7,174 nt of DNA, from assembly GCA_902772795.1 (NCBI GenBank), contig CACYBZ010000166.1:1-7174 (forward strand). Reading direction: 5' to 3'. The notes under the pieces were generated by a model. It made no database searches. It saw only the letters and a list, made by a program, of their open reading frames with translations, and had not been told where the DNA came from. Below are positions 1 through 7,115 of this stretch, one piece after another. The position numbers and the translations under genes were made by a program. The DNA is from an uncultured Ruminococcus sp. (GTDB lineage Bacteria; Bacillota; Clostridia; Oscillospirales; Acutalibacteraceae). How positions within the stretch are numbered: position 1 is the first letter of the stretch; the number at the start of each line of letters is the position of its first letter.

Positions 1-26
1 ATAGAGGAATAATAAGATTTCGTCAA
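1..26 (-). promoter_or_regulatory. Possible promoter cut by the left window edge
   Basis: On the minus strand TTGACG (26-21) is preceded by a very AT-rich tract (about 27-66). Seventeen bases further the sequence reads TAT and then leaves the window, where a -10 would fall. It suggests an independent promoter for a minus-strand gene to the left, separate from uvrA. The -10 cannot be confirmed. No other feature is seen in 1-90. Confidence 0.3.
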
Positions 27-90
27 TAGATTTTTATATATTTATATATTTTTTTATACATTTATTTTAACTGTTTCTAAACCCATTTTT

Positions 91-2910
91 TTACAGTAAT
101 GGTTTAAGATATTTTCCCGTATAACTGTCGGGATTTTCAGTGACTTCTTCAGGAGTACCTGTTGCCACAACTGTTCCGCCCTTGTCACCCCCTTCAGGTC
201 CTATGTCAATGATATAGTCAGACGTTTTTATCAGTTCCAGATTGTGTTCTATGACAATTACCGTATTGCCGTTGTCGACAAGTTGCTGAAGGACATCAAT
301 CAGCTTATGGACATCGGCTATGTGCAGACCTGTTGTCGGTTCGTCAAGGAAATAAACGGTTTTACCTGTGGAACGCTTTGAAAGTTCCGTAGCGAGTTTT
401 ACCCTTTGGGCTTCACCGCCTGAAAGCGTTGTGGCACTTTGTCCGAGTTTGATATATCCCAGTCCGACATCAAGAAGCGTCTTGAGTTTTCGGTAAATTT
501 TAGGAACATGCTCAAAAAACTGTGAGGCTTCTTCCACGGTCATTTCGAGAACATCATAAATGGATTTACCTTTATATTTTACCTGCAGCGTTTCACGGTT
601 ATAGCGTCTGCCCTTACAGACTTCGCAGGGAACATAGATATCGGGAAGAAAGTGCATTTCAATCTTGATAATGCCGTCCCCCTGACAGCTTTCACAACGA
701 CCGCCTTTGACATTGAAAGAAAAACGTCCTGAATGATAACCTCTCATTTTGGCATCGTTGGTAGAAGCGAAAAGTTCACGGATATCGGTAAAAACACCCG
801 TATAGGTAGCAGGATTGGAGCGTGGTGTTCTGCCGATAGGTGACTGGTCAATATTGATAACTTTGTCAAAATTTTCAATACCCGTAATTTCCCTGAAATT
901 CCCCGCCTGACACTTTGCGTGATTAAGTTGAGCGGCAAGGTATTTATAAAGGATTTCATTGACGAGAGACGATTTTCCTGACCCTGAAACACCTGTTACA
1001 CAGATAAATTCCCCGACGGGAAAACGGACGGTAATATTTTTCAGATTGTTCTGTTTTGCCCCTTTGACAATGAGAAAATTTCCGTTGCCTTTTCGTCTGC
1101 TTTCAGGAACGGGAATTTTGCGTTCTCCTTTGAGATATTGTCCTGTAACGGAATGTTCGCAGGACATAATTCTGTTTACGTCACCGCAACAGATAATTTC
1201 ACCGCCATGCACACCTGCTCCGGGGCCGACATCGACAATATAATCAGCATTTTTCATGGTATCTTCATCATGCTCAACAACAATGACAGTATTGCCTAAA
1301 TCACGCAGTTTTTTCAGGGTAGCAATTAATTTATCATTGTCACGCTGATGAAGTCCGATACTCGGTTCATCAAGAATATACAGTACCCCCATCAGAAAAG
1401 AACCGATTTGCGTGGCCAGTCGGATACGCTGACTTTCTCCGCCACTGAGTGTTCCCGAAGAACGGGAAAGAGTAAGATAATCCAGTCCGACGCTTTTTAA
1501 AAAGCCAAGACGACTGTCAATTTCTTTTAAGACAGGTTCAGCAATACGTTTCTGTTGTTCGGAAAATTCCACATGATTCAGAAATTCACTTATACGGTCA
1601 ACAGACATATCACACAAATCGGAAATGTTCATACCGCCTACAGTCACGGCAAGACTGACATCAGAAAGTCTTTTACCGTGACAGTGCTTACAGGTAACTT
1701 CGCTCATATAATTCTGAATTTCTTCTTTGACCCACTTACTCTGGGTATTTTCAAAACGACGTTCAAGGTTGTTGATGACACCTTCAAATTCCTTATAGTA
1801 AACACCGCCACCGTAATCGGTTGTACGTTCCAGACGGATTTTTTCTCCGTTTGTGCCGTACAGAAGAATATTAACAATATCCTGCGGTAAATCCTTGATA
1901 GGCGTGTCCAGACTGAAATGATAGTGGTTTGCCAGTGCTTCAAAATACATACCGGCAATGGAATTCCCCTCCATTGCCCAGCCACTTCCTTTGATACCGC
2001 CTTGTCTGACAGATTTTTCGGGGTAAGCAAGGATAATATCAGGGTCAATACGCATAAATACTCCGAGTCCCATACAATGCGGACAAGCTCCCATAGGATT
2101 GTTGAAAGAAAACATACGTGGAGAAAGTTCTTCAATACTGATATTATGTTCGGGACAAGAATAATTCTGCGAAAACAATAAATCCTCACCACCGACAACA
2201 CTGACAATAACAAGTCCCCCCGCCAGTCGTGAAGCTGTTTCCAGAGAGTCTGTCAGTCGGGAACGGATTTTTTCTCCCACGACAAGACGGTCTACCACCA
2301 CTTCCAGTGTATGTTTCCTGTTTTTTTCCAGACGGATATCTTCGGACAAATCATGGATTTCACCGTCAATGCGAATTCTGACATAGCCGTTTTTGCGTGC
2401 CTTTTCCAGTTCTTTGGCGTGTTCGCCCTTTTTTCCCCGCACAATGGGTGAAAGAATCTGAATTTTTGTTTTTTCTTCCAGTGACATTACACTGTCAACA
2501 ATCTGGTCAATGCTCTGCTGACTGATTTCCCTGCCACAGACAGGACAATGCGGTATACCTGTTCTGGCATAAAGCAGACGCAGATAGTCATAAATTTCTG
2601 TGACTGTACCCACGGTTGAACGGGGATTTTTAGACGTTGTTTTCTGGTCGATAGCGATAGCCGGGGAAAGACCGTCAATGCTTTCTACATCAGGTTTTTC
2701 CATTTGTCCGAGAAACATTCTTGCATAGGAAGACAATGACTCAACATACCGTCTTTGCCCTTCGGCATAGATAGTATCAAATGCAAGGGACGATTTTCCC
2801 GAACCCGAAAGTCCTGTGATGACCACCAGTTTATCTCTGGGAATTTCGACATCTATATTTTTCAGATTGTGGACTTTTGCACCTTTGATGACAATTTTCT
2901 TTTCTGACAT
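91..2910 (-). CDS. uvrA: UvrA, excinuclease ABC subunit A (DNA damage recognition ATPase)
   Basis: UvrA is the damage-sensing ATPase of nucleotide excision repair; as a dimer it scans DNA, loads UvrB at bulky lesions and dissociates before UvrC cuts. The 939-residue protein has the usual full length and all hallmarks. The first ATPase has Walker A GLSGSGKS (33-40), a split insertion domain, signature LSGGESQ (488-494) and Walker B LYILDEPS (510-517). The second has Walker A GVSGSGKS (640-647), signature LSGGEAQ (829-835) and VYFLDEPT (852-859). The C-terminal zinc finger is C739/C742...C762/C765. The insertion-domain zinc site reads C252-P-E-H255...C276/C279, so one ligand may be His. The ATG start is set by AAAGGAG seven bases upstream, overlapping the stop codon of the MATE gene. 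The usual partner uvrB is not in view. The stop is TAA; no clear intrinsic terminator follows before the window edge. Identification is secure. Confidence 0.98.
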   Translation of the reverse strand: MSEKKIVIKGAKVHNLKNIDVEIPRDKLVVITGLSGSGKSSLAFDTIYAEGQRRYVESLSSYARMFLGQMEKPDVESIDGLSPAIAIDQKTTSKNPRSTVGTVTEIYDYLRLLYARTGIPHCPVCGREISQQSIDQIVDSVMSLEEKTKIQILSPIVRGKKGEHAKELEKARKNGYVRIRIDGEIHDLSEDIRLEKNRKHTLEVVVDRLVVGEKIRSRLTDSLETASRLAGGLVIVSVVGGEDLLFSQNYSCPEHNISIEELSPRMFSFNNPMGACPHCMGLGVFMRIDPDIILAYPEKSVRQGGIKGSGWAMEGNSIAGMYFEALANHYHFSLDTPIKDLPQDIVNILLYGTNGEKIRLERTTDYGGGVYYKEFEGVINNLERRFENTQSKWVKEEIQNYMSEVTCKHCHGKRLSDVSLAVTVGGMNISDLCDMSVDRISEFLNHVEFSEQQKRIAEPVLKEIDSRLGFLKSVGLDYLTLSRSSGTLSGGESQRIRLATQIGSFLMGVLYILDEPSIGLHQRDNDKLIATLKKLRDLGNTVIVVEHDEDTMKNADYIVDVGPGAGVHGGEIICCGDVNRIMSCEHSVTGQYLKGERKIPVPESRRKGNGNFLIVKGAKQNNLKNITVRFPVGEFICVTGVSGSGKSSLVNEILYKYLAAQLNHAKCQAGNFREITGIENFDKVINIDQSPIGRTPRSNPATYTGVFTDIRELFASTNDAKMRGYHSGRFSFNVKGGRCESCQGDGIIKIEMHFLPDIYVPCEVCKGRRYNRETLQVKYKGKSIYDVLEMTVEEASQFFEHVPKIYRKLKTLLDVGLGYIKLGQSATTLSGGEAQRVKLATELSKRSTGKTVYFLDEPTTGLHIADVHKLIDVLQQLVDNGNTVIVIEHNLELIKTSDYIIDIGPEGGDKGGTVVATGTPEEVTENPDSYTGKYLKPLL

Positions 2911-2916
2911 GAAAAA

Positions 2917-2925
2917 GCTCCTTTA
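2917..2925 (-). promoter_or_regulatory. uvrA ribosome binding site overlapping the MATE stop codon
   Basis: On the minus strand the sequence TAAAGGAGC contains the TAA stop of the MATE gene (2925-2923) and the AAAGGAG Shine-Dalgarno of uvrA (2924-2918), with seven bases (2917-2911) before the uvrA ATG. Ribosomes finishing the transporter would end directly on the uvrA initiation site. This supports one transcript and translational coupling, and it fixes the uvrA start. Confidence 0.85.
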
Positions 2926-4314
2926 ATATTCATCGTTCATTGGATTAGGGGATACCTTCACAGCATGACCAAGCGTTTTTATTTCCTTTTTGTAAAGATG
3001 AGAGAAAAGCAGAATAGCAAACAACAATGCCATGACTTCCGCAATAGGAAATGCACACCACACTGCATTCAGACTGATATAAGACAGAAAATACGCTGAC
3101 GGTACAAGTACAAATAACTGACGTAACAAAGAAATCATCATACTACGCATACCATGCCCTGTTGCCTGAAAGAAAGAAATAAAAATAATTCCCACAGACG
3201 CAGGCAGAAAACACGGACAGATAATCCGCAATGCAACACAACCAATATCCATCATTTTCTTGTCAGCGTTGAACATTCCCAGCAAAATATGGGGAATTGT
3301 CATAAAAACAGCAAATCCCACCGCCATAATACAGAAAGCTATCATCACACCGTACCTGAGTGCCTGTATAAGACGTTCTTTGTTTTTGGCTCCGTAATTG
3401 TAGCCCATGATGGGAAGCAGACCCTGATTCAGTCCGAAACACGGCATAAAGACAAACGACTGTAATTTGAAATAAACATTCAGTACCGAAATGGCAACAT
3501 CAGAGTTGTCAAACTTTTTAAGAATGAGATTGACAAGTACCAACATCAGCGAAGTAATCGACTGCATGACAATCGCAGGAATACCTACCGCATAAATATT
3601 TTTCACCGTTATCCGTGAAAGTTTCACCGTTCGGAAAGAAATTTTGACAGCGTGTTTCTTGAAAATCAGAATAATCAGTGCCAGTATCATGGAAACAATC
3701 TGTCCCAGAACGGTGGCAATCGCAGCACCCTTGACACCCATATCCAACACAAAAATAAACACAGGGTCAAGAGCAATATTGAGTAAAGCTCCCGTAAGCA
3801 TAAAAATCATGGGAAAAATCATATTTCCCGTAGCCTGCAAAGTTTTTTCAATAATCACTTCTATAAAACAACCAAACGAATATATCATAATAATGGAAAG
3901 ATAATCTATACCCATTTTCGCAATCGCAGGATTATCTGTAAAAGCATTGATAAACGGCTTCACGATAGTCAGCCCCAGAATGAAAAAAACAATCCAGTTA
4001 CCAATTCCTAATACAATACCATGTGTAGCAGCACTGTCTGCCTCATATTGTTTTTTTTCACCCAGCCTACGGGAAACAAGAGAGTTGATTCCTACACCTG
4101 TTCCCACCGAAACAGCTATCAGCAACATCTGTATCGGAAAGGCAAGTGATACCGCAGTCAGTCCGTCCATACTGTACATGGAAACAAATACGCTGTCAAC
4201 GATGTTGTAAAGTGCCTGAATAATCATTGAAAAAATCGCAGGCAATGACATACTTGCAATCAACTTCAAAACAGGAGCATAACCCATCTTATTTTCTTTG
4301 CTATTTTCCATCAT
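2923..4314 (-). CDS. MATE family multidrug efflux transporter
   Basis: An integral inner-membrane transporter of the MATE superfamily, which exports cationic drugs and metabolites in exchange for Na+ or H+. At 463 residues it has the family's usual size, with about 12 hydrophobic segments in two similar halves. Each half begins with a family-typical stretch: LPAIFSM...[10 protein letters not shown] (24-45) and GIPAIVMQS (244-252). Other family hallmarks are [11 protein letters not shown] (178-188), [10 protein letters not shown] (196-205) and [18 protein letters not shown] (294-311). It is closest in style to the MepA/NorM-like Firmicutes MATE proteins; substrate cannot be read from sequence. 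Two consecutive ATGs (4314 and 4311) are possible starts; GAGG (4324-4321) lies six bases before the first and nine before the second, so the second is equally plausible. It lies downstream of vanZ (122-bp gap holding a decayed repeat) and 12 bp upstream of uvrA. Confidence 0.95.
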   Translation of the reverse strand: MMENSKENKMGYAPVLKLIASMSLPAIFSMIIQALYNIVDSVFVSMYSMDGLTAVSLAFPIQMLLIAVSVGTGVGINSLVSRRLGEKKQYEADSAATHGIVLGIGNWIVFFILGLTIVKPFINAFTDNPAIAKMGIDYLSIIMIYSFGCFIEVIIEKTLQATGNMIFPMIFMLTGALLNIALDPVFIFVLDMGVKGAAIATVLGQIVSMILALIILIFKKHAVKISFRTVKLSRITVKNIYAVGIPAIVMQSITSLMLVLVNLILKKFDNSDVAISVLNVYFKLQSFVFMPCFGLNQGLLPIMGYNYGAKNKERLIQALRYGVMIAFCIMAVGFAVFMTIPHILLGMFNADKKMMDIGCVALRIICPCFLPASVGIIFISFFQATGHGMRSMMISLLRQLFVLVPSAYFLSYISLNAVWCAFPIAEVMALLFAILLFSHLYKKEIKTLGHAVKVSPNPMNDEY

Positions 4315-4318
4315 ATTT

Positions 4319-4324
4319 CACCTC
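4319..4324 (-). promoter_or_regulatory. Ribosome binding site of the MATE gene
   Basis: GAGGTG on the minus strand lies close before the tandem ATG ATG codons at 4314-4309. Counted from GAGG, spacing is six bases to the first ATG and nine to the second. The site supports initiation here but does not separate the two starts. Confidence 0.6.
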
Positions 4325-4348
4325 AAAAAGCAACATTATCTTCCTCAA

Positions 4349-4443
4349 AAATTTTTGAACTGACTTTTTTCAAACAGTGGACAGAAGTCCGAGAAACAAA
4401 ACTCCTTGTGAGATTGACAAGAACAAAGCCACCGCTTCAGGGG
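4349..4443 (+). repeat. Decayed copy of the intergenic hairpin repeat also seen at 5658-5750
   Basis: Hand alignment to 5658-5750, in the same orientation, gives roughly two-thirds identity over about 95 bases with a few single-base gaps. The best blocks are the TTTTTTCAAA core (4365-4374 with 5673-5682) and GTGAGATTGACAAG against GTGGGATTGTCAAG. Many differences are G in the intact copy against A here, and the stems of the intact copy no longer pair. The copy fills most of the vanZ-MATE gap and runs over the vanZ 3' end: the TCA that reads as the vanZ TGA stop on the minus strand aligns with TCA of the intact copy. Whether this is a decayed insertion or a diverged family member cannot be decided from one window. 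Confidence 0.6.
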
Positions 4444-4916
4444 ATTTTTCTCTTTCGTAGCTGACGTACCGCACAGACAACAAGCAACACTGCTGTTATT
4501 CCTGTAAGCACGCCTAAAAAATCCAGACAAACATCAGATACCTGTCCGGAACGACCTGGCGTGTACAGTTGTATGGTTTCATCGATAACAGGGGTGAGCA
4601 GTCCGAAGAAAAGTACAGGAAATATGTACCGCAACAATTTTTTACCGCCATAAGAAATACCACAGCACATCAATGACATTCCTATCATAACATATTCGGA
4701 ATAATGTGCAAATTTTCTGACAATGTAACTGTTGATTTGTTCTGTTGACAGGTGTAGTATATCTGCTATACGATACAGTATTTCCAGTACACCGTCACTT
4801 TCATCACTGGACATTTCCGCAGGCATGAGAGAATGCGTAAAAATAAAGACAACCATCACAACGGTCGTACAAGTGAAAAAAATCTGATATTTTCTGTTTT
4901 TGGCACGTTCTTGCAA
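4437..4916 (-). CDS. VanZ-family membrane protein
   Basis: A small membrane protein of the VanZ family (Pfam VanZ). The founding member gives low-level teicoplanin resistance by an unknown mechanism; most chromosomal homologues have no assigned role. The 159 residues show about four hydrophobic segments (roughly 12-30, 74-90, 97-111 and 130-150) and the conserved polar motifs: THSLMPAEMS (27-36), VRKFAHYSEY (66-75), and the block from IDETIQLYTPGR (111-122) to SDVCLDFLG (127-135), including D112, E113, Q116 and D128. The C-terminus is basic (RQLRKRK). The start codon is TTG (4916-4914), chosen because AAAGGTGA (4928-4921) lies just upstream, seven bases from its GG, and no in-frame ATG fits better. 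A strong promoter precedes it. It probably leads the vanZ-MATE-uvrA block. This is not evidence of a vancomycin-resistance cluster. Confidence 0.9.
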   Translation of the reverse strand: MQERAKNRKYQIFFTCTTVVMVVFIFTHSLMPAEMSSDESDGVLEILYRIADILHLSTEQINSYIVRKFAHYSEYVMIGMSLMCCGISYGGKKLLRYIFPVLFFGLLTPVIDETIQLYTPGRSGQVSDVCLDFLGVLTGITAVLLVVCAVRQLRKRKIP

Positions 4917-4920
4917 AAAA

Positions 4921-4928
4921 TCACCTTT
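4921..4928 (-). promoter_or_regulatory. Ribosome binding site that decides the vanZ TTG start
   Basis: AAAGGTGA on the minus strand, with GG ending seven bases before TTG at 4916-4914. It is the only good Shine-Dalgarno near the 5' end of the reading frame and supports initiation at TTG. Confidence 0.65.
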
Positions 4929-4949
4929 CTGAAAGTAAAGTTATGTCTA

Positions 4950-5002
4950 CTATTTTATCGTATTTATTATTATTGTCAATGCAGATGTTCTATTTTATCG
5001 TA
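4950..5002. repeat. Perfect 13-bp direct repeat, 40 bp apart, over the vanZ promoter
   Basis: CTATTTTATCGTA occurs at 4950-4962 and again at 4990-5002. The left copy covers the vanZ -10 and the right copy lies just upstream of its -35. The offset of exactly 40 bp is close to four helical turns, which would place both on the same DNA face. A weaker inverted match (CGATAATAT, 5056-5064) touches the -35 of the rightward promoter. This is consistent with operator sites for a regulator; no regulator gene is in the window. Confidence 0.5.
4952..4979 (-). promoter_or_regulatory. Sigma-A type promoter upstream of vanZ
   Basis: On the minus strand TTGACA (4979-4974, perfect -35), a 16-base spacer and TAAAAT (4957-4952, five of six -10 bases). 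The expected transcription start near 4945 leaves a leader of about 30 bases with the vanZ ribosome binding site. It probably drives vanZ and, with no clear terminator seen after vanZ, perhaps MATE and uvrA. The -10 lies inside one copy of a 13-bp direct repeat. Confidence 0.75.
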
Positions 5003-5063
5003 ATGTATAAATTCTTCCGAAAAATTGTAAAGAAAAATATCAGTTTTTGTTTTGTCGATAATA

Positions 5064-5092
5064 TTGCAATAAAAAGATATTTCTGTTATACT
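5064..5092 (+). promoter_or_regulatory. Extended -10 promoter upstream of the COG2426 gene
   Basis: TTGCAA (5064-5069), a 17-base spacer and TATACT (5087-5092), with a TG dinucleotide at 5084-5085 giving an extended -10. A start near 5099 gives a leader of about 34 bases that includes AAAGGAG (5115-5121). Placement and spacing fit a housekeeping promoter diverging from the vanZ promoter. Confidence 0.75.
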
Positions 5093-5114
5093 CTACAAAG
5101 TATTTTATTCATGA

Positions 5115-5121
5115 AAAGGAG
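5115..5121 (+). promoter_or_regulatory. Ribosome binding site of the COG2426 gene
   Basis: AAAGGAG, eleven bases before the ATG at 5133. The spacing is slightly long but the match is strong. It supports this ATG over internal starts. Confidence 0.75.
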
Positions 5122-5132
5122 CAGATAAGCTT

Positions 5133-5615
5133 ATGTGGTATTTGTATGTATTTTTGATTTCCATGGTACCGATTGTCGAACTGAGAGGAGCTATTCCCAT
5201 AGCAGTAGGAAAAGGACTGAATATTTTTATTGCCTATGTCATCTGTATCATAGGAAATATGATACCTGTACCGTTTATTTATCTGTTCGCCAGAAAATTG
5301 CTGGAATGGGGCAGTAATAAACCCGTCATTGGCGAATTTTTCAGATTCTGTCTGGAAAAAGGGAAAAAAGGCGGAGATAAGTTACAGGCTAAGGCAGGTA
5401 ACGGACTTTTTGTTGCATTGATGCTCTTTGTCGGTATTCCAGTGCCCGGCACAGGAGCGTGGACAGGAACACTGGCTGCCAGTCTGTTGGATATGGGATT
5501 CCGAAAAAGTATTCTGGCGGTTGTCCTTGGTGTATTGATTGCCGGTGTGATTATGGGAACAGGTTCATTACTTGTTGCTAACGGTATCAGTTTTATTTTT
5601 GCTCCTAAAGCCTGA
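5133..5615 (+). CDS. COG2426 small multidrug export family membrane protein (DedA-like fold)
   Basis: A 160-residue polytopic membrane protein of the family annotated as putative small multidrug exporter (Pfam Sm_multidrug_ex, COG2426). The drug-export label is weakly founded; the family is considered a relative of the DedA/SNARE-associated (VTT) superfamily, whose members act in lipid or ion movement across membranes. Visible family motifs are VPIVELRGAIPIA (12-24), GNMIPVP (41-47) and GIPVPGTGAWTGTL (101-114); the first and last look like the Pro/Gly-rich re-entrant loops of the superfamily. A basic cytoplasmic-type stretch lies at about 71-87. There are hydrophobic spans near 3-14, 30-52, 91-104 and 126-157. 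It has its own promoter and ribosome binding site, and is followed by a hairpin-rich intergenic region. Family assignment is firm, function is not. Confidence 0.9.
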   Translation: MWYLYVFLISMVPIVELRGAIPIAVGKGLNIFIAYVICIIGNMIPVPFIYLFARKLLEWGSNKPVIGEFFRFCLEKGKKGGDKLQAKAGNGLFVALMLFVGIPVPGTGAWTGTLAASLLDMGFRKSILAVVLGVLIAGVIMGTGSLLVANGISFIFAPKA

Positions 5616-5630
5616 ACCCGCTTTCTTCCC

Positions 5631-5652
5631 AAAATTTGCTACCGCAAATTTT
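5631..5652. other. Perfect 9-bp stem-loop after the COG2426 gene
   Basis: AAAATTTGC and GCAAATTTT pair perfectly around a TACC loop, starting 15 bases after the stop codon. The 3' arm ends in four T but no longer T-run follows, so it is at best a weak terminator. It stands first in a row of four hairpins and may be part of the adjacent repeat element. Confidence 0.5.
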
Positions 5653-5657
5653 CATAA

Positions 5658-5750
5658 AAGTTTTTGTCCCGCTTTTTTCAAAAAGCGGGTGGGGTCGAGG
5701 GGCAAAGCCTCTCGTGGGATTGTCAAGGGCAACGCCCTTGACCTCAAAGG
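5658..5750 (+). repeat. Hairpin-rich intergenic repeat element (better-preserved copy)
   Basis: A compact non-coding element with three strong stem-loops in a row. The first is CCCGCTTTTT/AAAAAGCGGG (5668-5689, ten perfect pairs across a 2-base centre, realistically nine with a 4-base loop). The second is CGAGGGGC/GCCTCTCG (5696-5714, AAA loop, one G-U pair). The third is GTCAAGGGC/GCCCTTGAC (5722-5742, AAC loop, nine pairs). It is visibly more GC-rich than its surroundings. A related decayed copy lies at 4349-4443. Neither strand shows a T-run after the hairpins, so it is not a classical terminator. Its right end supplies AAAGG, the ribosome binding site of the next gene. I infer a dispersed intergenic repeat; its exact ends are uncertain. 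Confidence 0.7.
5746..5750 (+). promoter_or_regulatory. Ribosome binding site of the oxidoreductase, at the repeat edge
   Basis: AAAGG ends nine bases before the ATG at 5760 and coincides with the last bases of the hairpin repeat. No clear promoter is visible in 5616-5759, so the gene may be reached by read-through from the COG2426 gene or from a promoter I cannot recognise. Confidence 0.6.
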
Positions 5751-5759
5751 AATGTTATT

Positions 5760-7031
5760 ATGAATCTCTTACAATATGATATAGCAATTATCGGCGGTGG
5801 CTGTTCGGGACTGATAACAGCAACCGCCATTGTTAAAAATAATCCGAAATTGAAAATCGTTATTATAGAAAAGAATCCCAGAGTCGGCAGAAAATTACTC
5901 GCTACGGGAAACGGTCGCTGTAACCTCAGTAATACCCATATTTCGCCTGCATTCTATTTCGGTACTTGTCAGCCATACGTTGCCACAATCCTGAAAGACT
6001 GTGATTTCGTCAGAAACTATTTTTCTACCCTGGGACTTCTCACCATCAGCGACAACGAGGGCAGAATCTACCCTTTCAGTAACCATGTCAATGCGGTATT
6101 GGACTGTATGCGGAATTATTACCTGACTTTCGGCAAGGTGGACGAATTGTGCAATACGGTTGTCAAATCCGTTCAGCGAAGAAAATGCTATCTTTTGGAT
6201 TGTGTAGGTGAAGATAGTAAAAAAATACGGATTGTAGCCGAAAATGTGGTGCTGTCATGCGGAGGAAAAGCCAGTCCGAAACTCAGTACTGACGGTATGG
6301 GTTACGATATTCTCAACAACCTGCACATTACTACGTCCGTCTTGTTTCCGTCGCTTGTGCCTGTCATCTGCAAGGACAAACTGCTGAATATGCTCAAAGG
6401 TATACGGATAAAAGGCAGTGCTTCTTTATACATTAACGACAATATAATTTCGACACAATATGGCGAAATACAATTCAATGAGAAAACAATCAGCGGAATC
6501 TGTATTTTTCAGTTATCAAGATACGTTAATGAATTTTTTGTCAGCAGAAAAAAAGGAAATATCAGAATTTCTCTTGACCTGTTGCCGAATTACTCACGAC
6601 AGCAATGTTCACAACTGCTTTTTGAACGTATACAGCAGTTCGGAAAATATGAACTGACCATTTTCTTTGACGGTTTTCTTCATCAGAAAGTCGCTTCAGC
6701 ATTGTTTCAAAAATGCGGTATCCATGACCTGCACAGAAAAGCGGCAACACTCACCAAAAAAGAAATACTTTTATTAAGTCATACATTGAAACAATGGGAA
6801 TTTATTCCCGTACAGACAAGTTCTTTTGAAAACGCACAGATAACTGCAGGAGGTATTGTGCCTGCCGAAATTGACTTTCAACGAATGGAGAGTGTAAAAT
6901 ACCGTCATCTGTATTTTTGCGGAGAAGTCGTTGATGTGGACGGCTTATGTGGAGGCTATAATCTGCACTGGGCGTGGTGCAGCGGAATAGCAGTTGCCCA
7001 CGCCATTACAGGAAAAATCAAGAATGTTTAA
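5760..7031 (+). CDS. NAD(P)/FAD-dependent oxidoreductase, YhiN/HI0933/BaiN family
   Basis: A flavoprotein of the HI0933-like family (TIGR00275; also named aminoacetone oxidase family, YhiN or BaiN). The true substrate is unknown for most members; one clostridial homologue, BaiN, was linked to reductive steps of bile acid 7-dehydroxylation, but the family is very widespread and similarity alone does not imply that role. The 423-residue protein has the usual length. It shows an N-terminal FAD-binding GGGCSG (12-17) in a Rossmann fold, IIEK (35-38) as the end of strand two, and the family signature GRKLLATGNGRCNLSN (43-58). A second nucleotide-binding stretch is VLSCGGKASPK. The C-terminal FAD-closing block is TAGGIVP (362-368) with CGEVVDVDGLCGGYN (387-401). 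It is expected to be cytosolic. The ATG has AAAGG nine bases upstream. The TAA stop is at 7029-7031, with no obvious terminator after it. Confidence 0.93.
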   Translation: MNLLQYDIAIIGGGCSGLITATAIVKNNPKLKIVIIEKNPRVGRKLLATGNGRCNLSNTHISPAFYFGTCQPYVATILKDCDFVRNYFSTLGLLTISDNEGRIYPFSNHVNAVLDCMRNYYLTFGKVDELCNTVVKSVQRRKCYLLDCVGEDSKKIRIVAENVVLSCGGKASPKLSTDGMGYDILNNLHITTSVLFPSLVPVICKDKLLNMLKGIRIKGSASLYINDNIISTQYGEIQFNEKTISGICIFQLSRYVNEFFVSRKKGNIRISLDLLPNYSRQQCSQLLFERIQQFGKYELTIFFDGFLHQKVASALFQKCGIHDLHRKAATLTKKEILLLSHTLKQWEFIPVQTSSFENAQITAGGIVPAEIDFQRMESVKYRHLYFCGEVVDVDGLCGGYNLHWAWCSGIAVAHAITGKIKNV

Positions 7032-7062
7032 TTCAGGGAGAAAAGTTAAGTAATAAAATACA

Positions 7063-7091
7063 TTGATAAAAGTGCCAGAATGTGTTAATGT
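7063..7091 (+). promoter_or_regulatory. Weak candidate promoter before the right-edge reading frame
   Basis: TTGATA (7063-7068), 17 bases and TAATGT (7086-7091), with TG at 7083-7084. The -35 is good but the -10 matches the consensus at only three of six bases. It would start a transcript near 7098, just ahead of the ribosome binding site at 7101-7108. Confidence 0.3.
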
Positions 7092-7112
7092 GTACTCGTA
7101 GAAAGGAGTACA
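7091..7112. other. 7-bp inverted repeat enclosing a Shine-Dalgarno
   Basis: TGTACTC (7091-7097) and GAGTACA (7106-7112) are perfect inverted repeats around an 8-base loop. The GAAAGGAG ribosome binding site (7101-7108) spans the loop and the 3' arm, so the hairpin could partly mask it in RNA. It could also be a remnant of a mobile-element end. Confidence 0.45.
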
Positions 7113-7115
7113 TTA

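Noticed and set aside
1..90. Terminator after uvrA
   Set aside because: The tract is AT-rich, but the only hairpin seen is a four-pair stem (GTTT/AAAC) without a proper T-run, so I do not call it.
1704..2213. 169-codon minus-strand frame inside uvrA
   Set aside because: It is out of frame with uvrA, whose full-length protein is intact and carries all motifs. The same applies to the other overlapping frames within uvrA, MATE and the oxidoreductase.
4345..4530. 61-codon minus-strand frame overlapping the vanZ 3' end
   Set aside because: It is the vanZ end in another frame plus the decayed repeat, with no family motif and no separate ribosome binding site.
4437..4916. Part of a vancomycin-resistance (van) gene cluster
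   Set aside because: Only a VanZ-family protein is present; no vanA/B ligase, vanH, vanX or vanRS genes are near. Lone VanZ-like genes are common in Firmicutes chromosomes.
4943..5128. 61-codon plus-strand frame in the divergent intergenic region
   Set aside because: It runs through the vanZ promoter (on the other strand) and the rightward promoter, has no good ribosome binding site and is rich in AT-driven Phe/Ile/Lys/Tyr codons. It is better explained as non-coding control DNA.
5668..5689. Intrinsic terminator between the COG2426 gene and the oxidoreductase
   Set aside because: The stem is strong, but no T-run follows it on either strand; downstream is G-rich on plus and ACAAAAAC on minus.
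5572..5763. 63-codon plus-strand frame across the hairpin repeat
   Set aside because: It starts inside the COG2426 gene and then translates the repeat. Repeats of this sort often yield spurious short proteins; the palindromes explain the sequence better.
5760..7031. Bile acid 7-dehydroxylation (bai) operon
   Set aside because: Only a BaiN-type flavoprotein is present, from a very widespread family, without any other bai gene.
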